Positions 27,256-34,982 of a stretch of DNA of 64,000 nucleotides are shown here, in pieces. This DNA is from WHSW01 sp963821345 (GTDB lineage: Bacteria > Actinomycetota > Thermoleophilia > Solirubrobacterales > 70-9): contig CAWGDM010000005.1 of the NCBI GenBank assembly GCA_963821345.1, forward strand, positions 1 to 64,000, read 5' to 3'. The translations under genes were made by a program, and so were the position numbers. The notes below the pieces were generated by a model, which searched no databases, had not been told where the DNA came from, and was given only the letters and a program-made list of their open reading frames with translations. How positions within the stretch are numbered: position 1 is the stretch's first letter; each line of letters starts with the position of its first letter.

Positions 27256-27882
27256 ATGCCGATTGCCTTTAAAGAATGGGCCGTGACGGTCCGCGCCCTC
27301 TCAGAGGGAGAGCAGCTGGTCACCCTGCGCAAGGGCGGAATCCGCGAGGACGACAAGCACTTCGAGCTCGAGCATGACCAGTTCTTCCTCTATCCGACCT
27401 TCGACCACCAGCGCAACGACCTGGTGCGCGAGTCCCACCACCCCGAGCTGCGCCGCGCGCTCGAGGAGGGTGTCTGGCCCGACGAGGAGCCGCCCCCGCG
27501 GGCGCTGCTCCAGGACGGCGGCATCCCGCAACCCGACCGGGTTCGGATCCGCGCCTGGGCCGAGGTCGCCGACCACTTCGAGACCGAGGATCCGCGAATC
27601 GTCGACGCGCTCTCGCCGTACCACGTCTGGACCCAGGACTATGCGACCAAGCGCCTGCGGTGGAAGCGGGCCCATCCGCTCCACGTCCTGCTGCTCAGGG
27701 TTCACCGGATCCCGCGTCCGGTCACGGTCAGGGTCCGCGACGAGTACCACGGCTGCCGCTCCTGGGTCGAGATCGACCGCGACCTGCCCTTCGAGGGCAC
27801 CCCGGTGATGGCGGACGAGGAGTTCGACCGCGCCGCCGCGGCGATCCGCGAGCTCTGCCAGGCAGAGCCGGCGCTCGTCTAG
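27256..27882 (+). CDS. DUF1802 family protein
   Basis: 208 residues from ATG 27256. 'AFKEWAVTVRALSEGEQLVT' plus 'LRKGGIRED', 'FFLYPTFDHQRNDLV' and 'YHVWTQDYATKRLRWK' are the conserved blocks of DUF1802, a family with no assigned biochemical function. The C-terminal block 'YHGCRSWVEID' is also conserved. Soluble; no membrane segment. It is followed 9 nt later by a DUF1152 gene, so the two are probably cotranscribed from the promoter at 27139. Confidence 0.85.
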   Translation: MPIAFKEWAVTVRALSEGEQLVTLRKGGIREDDKHFELEHDQFFLYPTFDHQRNDLVRESHHPELRRALEEGVWPDEEPPPRALLQDGGIPQPDRVRIRAWAEVADHFETEDPRIVDALSPYHVWTQDYATKRLRWKRAHPLHVLLLRVHRIPRPVTVRVRDEYHGCRSWVEIDRDLPFEGTPVMADEEFDRAAAAIRELCQAEPALV

Positions 27883-27891
27883 CACCCGCAG

Positions 27892-28833
27892 TTGCTGCTT
27901 AGCTTCGACCGCCGGGTAGCCCGGGCGCGGCGCGTGCTGGTGCTCGGGATCGGCGGCGGCGGCGACGTCGTCGGCTCGCTGGCGATCGCGCGGCGCTGCG
28001 AGGAGCTGGGGACCCCGTTCGTGGTCGGCGGCGTCGCCTGGGAGCGGCTGCCGATCGACCCGAAGCCGGGCCCGCGGCCGGTCGCCGAGATCCGCGAGGC
28101 CGACCCGCTCGGCAAGAACGCCGTGCTCGCCCGGGCCGAGACGTCGACCCCTGAGGGGGTCCGGTTCTCCGAGGCGCACGTCGCCGCTCACATCGGCAGC
28201 CCGACGGTGCTGATCGACATCACCGGCGGTGCGGTCGGCGCCGCCGAGGGCATCGGCGCCGCCGCCGGCCTGCTGGGCTGCGACCTGATCACCTACGTCG
28301 ACATCGGCGGCGACGCGATCGCCAACGGCACCGAGCCGGGGCTCGGCAGCCCACTTTGCGACGCGGTGATGATCGCCGCCGGGCGCCGGTTGGGGGCGCG
28401 CCTGGACGGCGCCCTGGCCGTGGTCGGCGCCGGCTGCGACGGCGAGCTGACGGTCGACGAGGTGCTGGCGCGGGTCGCGGCCCTGGCGGCCGCCGGAGCC
28501 TGGATCGGCAGCTCGAGCGTCAGCGAGGCGCACGCCGGCGAGATCGAGACCCTGGCCCGCGAATCCGGGACCGAGGCGAGCCTGCAGGTGGCGCGCTGCG
28601 CGCGCGGCGAGCTCGGCGAGGCCGAGATCCGCGGTGGCCGGCGCCGGGTGCCGCTGGGACCGGTCGGGGCGCTGGGCTTCTACTTCGACCCCGAGGCCGC
28701 GGCTTCGGTACTGCCGCTGGCGGCCGCGGTCGAGGAGTCCGATCGGCTCGAGGAGGCCCACGAGGCGCTCAACAAGCTCGGCGTCTCGACCGAGCTCGAC
28801 TACGAGCGCGAGCGGGCCACCCGACCCAGCTGA
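27892..28833 (+). CDS. DUF1152 family protein
   Basis: 313 residues from TTG 27892. 'VLVLGIGGGGDVVGSLAIAR' is a glycine-rich nucleotide-binding-like motif characteristic of DUF1152. 'WERLPIDPKPGPRP', 'VLIDITGGAVGAAEG', 'DLITYVDIGGDAIANG' and 'VGAGCDGELT' are further conserved blocks. No reaction is known for the family; the Gly-rich loop and the paired acidic residues suggest a ligand- or nucleotide-binding enzyme. It ends 20 nt before a convergent cytochrome P450 gene. Confidence 0.8.
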   Translation: MLLSFDRRVARARRVLVLGIGGGGDVVGSLAIARRCEELGTPFVVGGVAWERLPIDPKPGPRPVAEIREADPLGKNAVLARAETSTPEGVRFSEAHVAAHIGSPTVLIDITGGAVGAAEGIGAAAGLLGCDLITYVDIGGDAIANGTEPGLGSPLCDAVMIAAGRRLGARLDGALAVVGAGCDGELTVDEVLARVAALAAAGAWIGSSSVSEAHAGEIETLARESGTEASLQVARCARGELGEAEIRGGRRRVPLGPVGALGFYFDPEAAASVLPLAAAVEESDRLEEAHEALNKLGVSTELDYERERATRPS

Positions 28834-28852
28834 GCCGATCGAGCGCGCGCGG

Positions 28853-30208
28853 CTAGGCCGTCGCGAGCGCCGCGGGCGCCTTGCCGGCGACCGCGGGGCG
28901 CTGCGAGAGCGAGATCCGGGAGCCGTGGCCGGGGCGGATGGTGATGTTGCGCCGCCGCGGCGGCTCGTGCGCGCCGTCGACGGGGTGCAGCGCGTAGCGC
29001 CCGAAGACTGCGCGCATGACGATCTTCATCTCCATGGTCGCGAAGCTGGCGCCGAGGCAGCGGCGGCGGCCGCCGCCGAACGGGATCCAGGAGTAGGTGC
29101 CCGGCGGGTTGTCGACGAAGCGCTCGGGGCGGAAGGCGTAGGGGTCCGGGTAGAGGTCGGGGTCGTGGTGCATCAGATAGCCGTTGGCGACCAGGCAGAC
29201 CCCGGGCTCATAGACGCGGTCGCCGACCTCGATCGGCTGGGCGACCATCCGGGGCGCCGCGTTGGGGAGTACCGGGCGCCGGCGCTGGGTCTCCTGGATC
29301 GTCGCGGTCACGTAGGCGTCGCCGTCGCCACCGTCGATCTCGGCGGCGAGCCGGGCGCTGACCTCGGGCTCGCGGGCGAGGATCTCGAACGCCCAGGCAA
29401 GGGTGGTCGCGGTGGTCTCGTGGCCGGCGACCAGCAGCGTCATGAGCTCGTCGCGCAGCTCCTGGTCGGACATCGGCGAGCCGTCCTCGTGGCGGGCCTC
29501 GAGCAGCATCGAGAGCACGTCGTCGCGCTCGGCGTGCTCGCCGCGGCGCTCGTCGATCAGGCCGAAGAGCAGCTCGTCGACGTCCTCACGCAGGCGCACG
29601 AACCCGGCCAGCGGCCCGAGCCGGTCGAGCATCGCCTCCATCCGCGGGCCCGGGGGCCCGAACAGGGTGAGCGGGTTGTCGCCGAACGAGAGCAGGGCGC
29701 CGAGCCGCTCGCGGGCCGCCTCGAGGCGCTCGCCGTCATCGATCCCGAAGACGGCCCGAAGGATGATCTCCAGGGTCAGGGCCTGCATCCGCGGGTGCAT
29801 CTCCAGCGCCGTGCCCTGCGGCCAGGCGTCGACCTCGCGCTCGGTCACCTCGGCGACCAGCGCCTCGAGCCGCGCCATGCGCTCGCCGTGGAAGGCGGGC
29901 AGCATCAGCTTGCGCTGTCCCATGTGCGAGTCGCCGTCGAGCAGGATCACCGAGTTGGCGCCGACGATCGGCTCCAGCACCCGTGCGCCCTCGCCGGGTC
30001 GCAGGACGTCCGCCGGCGCCGTGAACACCTGCTTGACCTCTTCCGGCGAGGTCAGCATCACGAACGGGGGCGCGAACGGGAGCCGCAGCGTGAACCGCTT
30101 CCCGTAGCGGGCCCGGCACTGCTCGAGGTAGGCGAGCGGGCGCGACCAGAAGCCGATCCCCTGGATCAGCGCCGGATAGGACGGACCTGGCGGCAGGTTC
30201 GACTGCAT
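28853..30208 (-). CDS. Cytochrome P450
   Basis: 451 residues from ATG 30208 ('MQSNLPPGPSYPALIQG', the common proline-rich P450 start). A GTG at 30268 would add 20 residues. 'LVAGHETTATTLAWAFEIL' is helix I with the oxygen-activating Thr. 'ETQRRRPVL' is the ExxR motif. 'WIPFGGGRRRCLGASFA' near residue 380 carries the heme-ligand Cys. There is no membrane anchor, so it is a soluble bacterial P450 that needs ferredoxin and a reductase, neither of which is in the window. Substrate unknown. It is divergent from the gene at 30295. Confidence 0.95.
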   Translation of the reverse strand: MQSNLPPGPSYPALIQGIGFWSRPLAYLEQCRARYGKRFTLRLPFAPPFVMLTSPEEVKQVFTAPADVLRPGEGARVLEPIVGANSVILLDGDSHMGQRKLMLPAFHGERMARLEALVAEVTEREVDAWPQGTALEMHPRMQALTLEIILRAVFGIDDGERLEAARERLGALLSFGDNPLTLFGPPGPRMEAMLDRLGPLAGFVRLREDVDELLFGLIDERRGEHAERDDVLSMLLEARHEDGSPMSDQELRDELMTLLVAGHETTATTLAWAFEILAREPEVSARLAAEIDGGDGDAYVTATIQETQRRRPVLPNAAPRMVAQPIEVGDRVYEPGVCLVANGYLMHHDPDLYPDPYAFRPERFVDNPPGTYSWIPFGGGRRRCLGASFATMEMKIVMRAVFGRYALHPVDGAHEPPRRRNITIRPGHGSRISLSQRPAVAGKAPAALATA

Positions 30209-30280
30209 CCAGCAGAGCATCCCACCAAGCGCGGCGTGCGGCGCCGCTCGCAGTGTGAGATTCCGCACACAGCGAGCGAT

Positions 30281-30286
30281 TAACCT
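30281..30286 (+). promoter_or_regulatory. -10-like TAACCT before the peptidase-MA-like gene
   Basis: TAACCT ends 8 nt before ATG 30295 with no Shine-Dalgarno, fitting a leaderless mRNA. It lies in the short divergent region shared with the P450 gene. Confidence 0.45.
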
Positions 30287-30294
30287 CGGGCGCG

Positions 30295-31083
30295 ATGGCC
30301 TGGGTCGAGACCGAGTCGCTGAGCTTCATCGCTCGCCACGAGACCGAGGACGAGGGCTGCGCACAGCGCACCCTCGACCGGCTCGAGGACCTGCGTCTGC
30401 GGCTCGAGGAGCGCTTCGACGACGCCCCCGGCGGGATCACCGCGGTGATCCACCCGTCGCCCGGCTGGCTCACCGCCGCGCACCCCTTCCTGCCCGGCGC
30501 CCGGCTGGCCGCGGCGCCCGCCGGCCGCCGCTACCTGGCGGGCTGGGCGATGGCGTCGGAGGTGCACCTGCTCAACGACGCCTACACCGACCGGCGCGCG
30601 GCCGGCGAGGACTCGCTCGCGGCCCTGCGCGGGACCGCCGAGCGCCTCTACGCGCAGATCGTGATCGCGACCAACAATGACCGCCTACCGCCACCGTGGG
30701 GCCCGCGGAAGTTCGCTCGCTACGTCCGCTGGGCGTGGCTGATCGAGGGCGGCGCGCAGTACTTCGCCGGCCAGACGACGCTCTTTCGCCCGGCGGTCAA
30801 CACCCGGATGCGACAGGGCAACCCGCCGTCGTTTCCGCCCTCGGCCCGCGACGCGATCATCCTCGGCGGCACCGTCTTCGACCTGCTCGAGCGAGAGCGC
30901 GGGCCGGACGCCTGCGCGATCCTGGTCTCGCGGCTGCGCCGCGAGGGCGCCGAGCGGGCGATCGAGCTCGCTTTCGACACCCGCTTCCGCCATGTCGAGG
31001 CCGAATGGCGCCGCTACCTGCGCGAGGAGCTGCCCCGCTCGGGGACGCTCGACGAGCTCGACGACCACGACCCCTTCGCCTGA
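30295..31083 (+). CDS. Hypothetical protein resembling peptidase MA-like proteins, lacking HExxH
   Basis: 262 residues, soluble. The order 'GGITAVIHPSPGWLTAAHPF', 'HLLNDAYTD', 'LYAQIVIATNND' and 'WAWLIEGGAQYFAGQT' follows gluzincin-type peptidase MA-like proteins, where the third block is normally HExxH and the fourth holds the third metal ligand in 'WLxEGxAxY'. Here HExxH is replaced by 'AQIVI', so zinc catalysis is unlikely. Conserved in shape but probably inactive or repurposed. No signal peptide. Family assignment is by pattern only. Confidence 0.55.
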   Translation: MAWVETESLSFIARHETEDEGCAQRTLDRLEDLRLRLEERFDDAPGGITAVIHPSPGWLTAAHPFLPGARLAAAPAGRRYLAGWAMASEVHLLNDAYTDRRAAGEDSLAALRGTAERLYAQIVIATNNDRLPPPWGPRKFARYVRWAWLIEGGAQYFAGQTTLFRPAVNTRMRQGNPPSFPPSARDAIILGGTVFDLLERERGPDACAILVSRLRREGAERAIELAFDTRFRHVEAEWRRYLREELPRSGTLDELDDHDPFA

Positions 31084-31093
31084 GACCCCGCGC

Positions 31094-31612
31094 CTAAACG
31101 GCGAGCGAGATCACCCAGACGACGAGCGCCCCGATCGCCAGCGCGATCAGGATCCCGGCGAGCAGGCGCAGCGGCGTGGTCGCGGCGTCCGCCGTCGCGT
31201 CCTGCCCGTCGACCAGGTGCTCACCGGTCCCGGCGAGCAGCTCCCGGGCCGCCTCGGCTGCGGCTCCCGGGACGAGGATGTCGCGCGGGCCGCCGGCGAG
31301 GAAGTCGGGGACGTCGAAGCCGCGGCTGCGGCGCTCGAAGCTCGGGATCCCCTCCTCGAGCAGGATCCCCTGGATCAGCTGCGCCTCGGCGAGGTTGCGG
31401 GCGAAGCCGACCTTGACCGGCTCGCCGCCGGTGTACTCTGGCTTCACCTTGCGCGCTTTCTCGTGGGCCTCGGTGATCGGCTCCTGCTCGCCGCGCCCGA
31501 CGTAGACGAGCGGCATCTCGCAGTCGGGGCAGAAGCGCTCCGAGAGCGCGAACTTGCGGGCGCAGGTGGGGCAGGCGAGCGGCTCCACGTCCTCGATCGA
31601 CTCATCCGACAT
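31094..31612 (-). CDS. Zinc-ribbon/DUF2007-like protein with C-terminal membrane anchor
   Basis: 172 residues from ATG 31612, which overlaps the upstream stop by 11 nt; an upstream start 30 nt away is less likely. 'LACPTCARKFALSERFCPDC' is a four-Cys zinc ribbon. 'VKVGFARNLAEAQLIQGILL' and 'DILVPGAAAEAARELL' are a DUF2007-type small domain (putative signal-transducing). 'LLAGILIALAIGALVVWVIS' is a single C-terminal membrane helix. Probably a membrane-tethered sensor or adaptor, coexpressed with the JAMM protease upstream. Confidence 0.75.
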   Translation of the reverse strand: MSDESIEDVEPLACPTCARKFALSERFCPDCEMPLVYVGRGEQEPITEAHEKARKVKPEYTGGEPVKVGFARNLAEAQLIQGILLEEGIPSFERRSRGFDVPDFLAGGPRDILVPGAAAEAARELLAGTGEHLVDGQDATADAATTPLRLLAGILIALAIGALVVWVISLAV

Positions 31613-32009
31613 CGAGTTCGATCTCCTCGGCCCGTCCGTCATCGATCTCGAACCCGCGGAGGACGAACTCGTCGCCGGCGAGCGAGCCGATCAGCCAGGT
31701 CATCGGGCCCCAGACCTCGGCGATCTTCGCGTTCATGTTGATGTCCGTCTGCGAGGGCGCGGCCTCGGTCTTCGGATGGGTGTGGAAGAGGACCCCCATC
31801 TCCTCCCCGGCGGCCTCGAGCTTCATGTGGATCGCGTAGACGTCCTCCGGGTGGACCTCGAACCGCATCGGGCTCTCGAACAGGTTGCGGGCCGGATAGA
31901 ACGTCGTCGGCTCGCCGTCACGGGTGCCGACGATCCCGCAGGACTCGTTCGGCAGCCCTTCGCGCCCGTGTCGCTCGAGCTGGTCGTGGACTGGCTGGGG
32001 GATGCGCAC
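31602..32009 (-). CDS. JAMM/MPN metalloprotease-like protein (M67 family)
   Basis: 135 residues. 'LPNESCGIVG' holds the catalytic Glu. 'GVLFHTHPKTEAAPSQTDIN' is the JAMM zinc motif HxHP(x)nSxxD, all residues present. Such single-domain bacterial proteins cleave isopeptide bonds or C-terminal extensions of ubiquitin-like or sulfur-carrier proteins (for example next to cysO/moaD); no such carrier lies nearby here. GTG at 32009 with TAGCCT 6 nt upstream suggests a leaderless mRNA. It overlaps the zinc-ribbon gene, so the two form an operon. Confidence 0.88.
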   Translation of the reverse strand: MRIPQPVHDQLERHGREGLPNESCGIVGTRDGEPTTFYPARNLFESPMRFEVHPEDVYAIHMKLEAAGEEMGVLFHTHPKTEAAPSQTDINMNAKIAEVWGPMTWLIGSLAGDEFVLRGFEIDDGRAEEIELDVG

Positions 32010-32015
32010 GACGCG

Positions 32016-32021
32016 AGGCTA
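32016..32021 (-). promoter_or_regulatory. -10-like TAGCCT before the JAMM gene
   Basis: On the minus strand TAGCCT ends 6 nt before the GTG at 32009, with no ribosome-binding site, so the transcript is probably leaderless. Confidence 0.5.
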
Positions 32022-32042
32022 GCAACGGGCCCAGAGTGCCAC

Positions 32043-32080
32043 TTGACTCACACAGCCTATTGAACTACTGTGTTAGTCAA
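32043..32080 (+). promoter_or_regulatory. GntR autoregulatory operator overlapping its own promoter
   Basis: TTGACTCACACAG (32043-32055) and CTGTGTTAGTCAA (32068-32080) form a 13-bp inverted repeat with one mismatch and a 12-bp spacer. It also contains -35 TTGACT (32043-32048) and -10 TACTGT (32066-32071), 17 bp apart. The right arm ends exactly at the ATG of the GntR gene at 32081, so the mRNA is probably leaderless and binding of a dimer would block transcription. Confidence 0.75.
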
Positions 32081-32951
32081 ATGGCACAGTCGGTCACCGC
32101 CCCGTTTCGCGCCGACCCCGCCGACGAGCTTCCGGTCGGCGTCCAACTGGCCTGGCGCCTGCGGGCCCTGATCGCCTCCGGCCGCCTGGCCCCGGGCGAG
32201 CGGATGCCGAGCGTGCGGACGATGGCCGAGTGGGCCGCGGTGAACGTGAACACGGTGCGCGCGGTCTACGCGCGGCTCACCGACGACGGCCTGGTGGTCA
32301 CCCGCCACGGCCGCGGCAGCTTCGTCGCCGAGCGTGCCGGCGGCTCAAGCGAGGTCGAGCGGATCGCCGCCGAGGCGATCGAGGCCGCCCGCGCCGCCGG
32401 CGTCGACCCGCGCGACGTCGCGATCACCGCCCTGGTCTCGGCGGGACTGCCGGAGGCGCTCGACGAGGGTCTGCCCGACGATCCCGCCGCGGAGCTCGAC
32501 CCGAGCGCGATCGCGATCGAGCTCTCGCTCGGCGACTCCTGGCGCAATGCCGACGAGGGCGCCGCGCGGCGCGAGCTGCGGCGGCAGATCGGGCGCCTGG
32601 AGGCCGAGCTGGCGGGCTACAGCCGCGACCTGGTCGCTTCGTCCTCCCCCGCCCCGGCTCGCTGAGCCGCGGGTCGCCGGGGTCGCCGAGCTGGCCGCTG
32701 CCCGCGACTCGCTGCTCGCCCAGCTGGCCGAGGCGCGTGCCGGCGCCGCGCGCCGCGCTCGACGCGAGCGGCGCGCCCGCGAGGTCCGCGACGCGATGCT
32801 CGCCGACCCGGCCGGCCACCGTGGCCAGGTGGTGACCGCGGCCGACACCGGCGAGCCCGGCTGCACCAGCTGGGAGGTCGGGCCGCGGATGGGACCGCTT
32901 GGCGTGCTGATGAAGTGGTGGCGGGTCAGGGTCTCGGGCGGATGCCCGTAG
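32081..32951 (+). CDS. GntR-family transcriptional regulator (one frameshift near 32645)
   Basis: ATG at 32081. 'QLAWRLRALIASGRLAPGER' plus 'MPSVRTMAEWAAVNVNTVRA' is the GntR winged helix-turn-helix, with 'LVVTRHGRGSFVAE' as the wing. The first frame stops at 32665, but the next frame continues at once with sensible sequence ('VAGVAELAAARDSLLAQLAE') to TAG 32951. One base is therefore gained or lost in the C-rich run near 32645. The effector part is a long helix, as in the short YtrA-like branch, not an FCD or UTRA domain. It lies just upstream of a YrbE/MlaE permease. The operator at its start suggests autoregulation. Confidence 0.8.
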
Positions 32952-32974
32952 GGGTTCGGAGCGGATGCCCGTAG
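32938..32974 (+). repeat. 14-bp direct repeat GCGGATGCCCGTAG at the gntR-mlaE junction
   Basis: Perfect copies at 32938-32951 and 32961-32974. The first is the end of the GntR gene (its TAG is the stop). The second contains the ATG of the permease in another frame. It may be a small tandem duplication that formed the gene junction. Confidence 0.6.
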
Positions 32975-33774
32975 CTGCGATCGCCGGCCGCGCCTTCCTG
33001 CCGGCCAAGAACCTGTTCGAGCAGGTCGGGAACATGATCATCCTGACCGGCAAGACGGTTGGCGCCGCGGTCAGGCCCCCGTATCCGTACGGCGGCGAGT
33101 TCATCGGTCAGTTCCTGTTCGCGCTGCAGCTGTGCTGGTTTCCGATGATCGTCTCGATGGTCGCGGTCAGCTTCGGGGCGCCCGGCCTGCAGGCGGCCAA
33201 CTTCCTCAACCTGCTCGGGTCGCTCGACCGTCTCGGCGGCTTCTTCATCCTCGCCAGCGTGCGCGAGTTCGCGCCCTTCGTCACCGCGATCATCGTCGCC
33301 GGGGTGGCGGGGACGGCGATCACCGCCGACCTCGGCTCGCGCAAGATTCGCGAGGAGCTCGACGCGCTGCAGGTGCTCGGCGTCGACCCGATCAAGAACC
33401 TGGTCGTGCCGCGATTCCTCGCCCTGATGCTGATCACCGGGCTGCTCGACGTATTCGCGATCGTCTTCGGGATCACCGGCGGGATCCTGGCCGAGTTCGC
33501 CTACGGCCAGCCTCTGGGCGGCTTCTTCGCCACCCTGTTCAACAACGCCTCGATCACCGACCTGTGGGCCTCGTTGCTCAAGTGCACCGGCTTCGGCGCG
33601 ATCGTTGCCGTGGTCTGCTGCTACAAGGGGATGAACGCCTCGGGCGGCGCCGAGGGGGTCGGGCGGGCCGTCAACGAGGCCGTGGTCAGCACCCTGCTGG
33701 CCGTGTTCGCGTTCAACTACGTGTTTACTCAAACCCTGTTGGCGACCCACCCGGAGATCAGCGTGATCAGGTGA
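32965..33774 (+). CDS. MlaE/YrbE-family lipid ABC transporter permease
   Basis: 269 residues. 'SFGAPGLQAANFLNLLGSLD', 'REFAPFVTAIIVAGVAGTAI', 'ADLGSRKIREELDALQVLGV', 'DPIKNLVVPRFLALML' and 'GMNASGGAEGVGRAVNEAVV' are the conserved MlaE (DUF140) blocks. Five or six membrane helices. In Mce systems two YrbE permeases sit before six mce genes and import lipids or sterols; here there is one permease, no mce gene, no ATPase and a GntR regulator upstream. Start ATG 32965 is within a direct repeat. Confidence 0.88.
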   Translation: MPVAAIAGRAFLPAKNLFEQVGNMIILTGKTVGAAVRPPYPYGGEFIGQFLFALQLCWFPMIVSMVAVSFGAPGLQAANFLNLLGSLDRLGGFFILASVREFAPFVTAIIVAGVAGTAITADLGSRKIREELDALQVLGVDPIKNLVVPRFLALMLITGLLDVFAIVFGITGGILAEFAYGQPLGGFFATLFNNASITDLWASLLKCTGFGAIVAVVCCYKGMNASGGAEGVGRAVNEAVVSTLLAVFAFNYVFTQTLLATHPEISVIR

Positions 33775-34172
33775 CCGCCGCCCTCGACATCCGCCAGCGG
33801 ATCGCGGCCGGCTTCGTCGTCACCGTGCTCTGGATCGCCTGCGTCGCCTGGTGGATCGGCGTTCCGGCGCTCACGCTCTGGGGCCTGTCCCAGCTGACCG
33901 ACGACGGCACGACCCACTTCGTCGCCGGGCTGATCGGCGTGCCGATGATGATGATCGTGACGGCGCCGATCCTGCTCTGGATCAATGCCCTGTACCTCCG
34001 GATCACCGGCGCCGCGGCACGGGCTGCGGCTGAGGAGGAGGAGACCGGTTGGCGCCCCCAGCTGCGGGGGCCGCTGGAGCCGATCATGTTCATCTCCCTC
34101 GCCGTCGCCTTCGTCGCCCTCTGCATCTGGTTCTTCTTCATCGCCCAGACGGCGCCCTCCTCGGTCCTCTAG
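33771..34172 (+). CDS. Small integral membrane protein downstream of MlaE
   Basis: 133 residues. GTG at 33771 overlaps the permease stop (GTGA). Three or four hydrophobic helices ('VVTVLWIACVAWWIGVPALTLWG', 'LIGVPMMMIVTAPILLWINALYL' and 'IMFISLAVAFVALCIWFFFI') with a charged cytoplasmic loop containing 'AAAEEEE'. Translational coupling suggests it works with the permease, perhaps as an accessory subunit. No family recognised. Confidence 0.7.
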   Translation: MTAALDIRQRIAAGFVVTVLWIACVAWWIGVPALTLWGLSQLTDDGTTHFVAGLIGVPMMMIVTAPILLWINALYLRITGAAARAAAEEEETGWRPQLRGPLEPIMFISLAVAFVALCIWFFFIAQTAPSSVL

Positions 34173-34178
34173 GCCGGC

Positions 34179-34982
34179 TCAGTACCAGTCGGAGCCGGGA
34201 TCGCGGGGCGGCTCGTCGATCTTGCCGGCCTCGCTGCCGAGCAGCCCGGGGTGCTCGCGGCCCAGCTCCCAGAGCATGTCGTCGAGCACCGGCGGGGCGA
34301 TTCCGGTAGCCGCCGCGACCCGCTTCAACGCCGCCCGGGTATCCGCCCGGACCTGGTCGAGCCGCCCGGGTTCGACCAGGCCGCTGCGCAGCGCCAGCCG
34401 CATCAGCACGTTGTCGGCCGAGACCTCCCAGTGCTCGGGATCGGCCACCTCGAGCCAGCCGCGGCGAGCGCAGATCTTCGCGAACAGCTGCGACTTCTTC
34501 GCCAGCGGGTCGGCGTAGGCGCGAAACCGAGCCAGTCGCGCGAGCAAGCCGCCCTCGCCGCCCAGCCGGCCGTCGGCAGCGGCGAGCAGGCGGTCCGCCT
34601 CTCCCCCGTACTCGCGCTCCAGCCCGACCGCCAGATCGCGCCAGAGCTCGGCGCGGCGCTCGGGATCGGCGACCGTCTCGTCGTCGATCTCGAACAGGTC
34701 GGCAACCGCGGCCGCGTCGACGTCGCGCATCCGTGTCGCGGTCAACAGCCCCGGCCGCGACGCCGCGGCGGCGAGCGCCACGCTCCACATCAGCTCGCTG
34801 CCCGACGACGGTGCCAGGGCGCCGACCGCGTGCGGGCGCCGGTAGCCGGTCTTGTGGTCGACCGCACAGAGGAAGACCGCCGCGTCGGGATCGGGGACGT
34901 GGGCGAAGTCGGGCGGGTCGTAGCCGGCGCGGAGCTCGCGCACCCGGGCGCTGACCCGGACCAGCGGCTCCGGCTCGCTCAC
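34179..34982 (-). CDS. Queuosine-salvage-like protein (DUF2419/Qng1-like)
   Basis: 267 residues from GTG 34982, overlapping the AlkD stop. The order of blocks follows the queuosine 5'-phosphate N-glycosylase family: 'MWSVALAAAASRPGLLTATR', 'VADLFEIDDETVADPERRAE', 'LARFRAYADPLAKKSQLFAK', 'HWEVSADNVLMRLALRSGLV' and 'PPVLDDMLWELGREHP'. Members release queuine from queuosine phosphate. The match is by motif order, not clear identity, so a related base-excision or nucleoside hydrolase function is possible. Coupling to AlkD, a DNA glycosylase, also fits a nucleobase-related role. Confidence 0.45.
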   Translation of the reverse strand: MSEPEPLVRVSARVRELRAGYDPPDFAHVPDPDAAVFLCAVDHKTGYRRPHAVGALAPSSGSELMWSVALAAAASRPGLLTATRMRDVDAAAVADLFEIDDETVADPERRAELWRDLAVGLEREYGGEADRLLAAADGRLGGEGGLLARLARFRAYADPLAKKSQLFAKICARRGWLEVADPEHWEVSADNVLMRLALRSGLVEPGRLDQVRADTRAALKRVAAATGIAPPVLDDMLWELGREHPGLLGSEAGKIDEPPRDPGSDWY

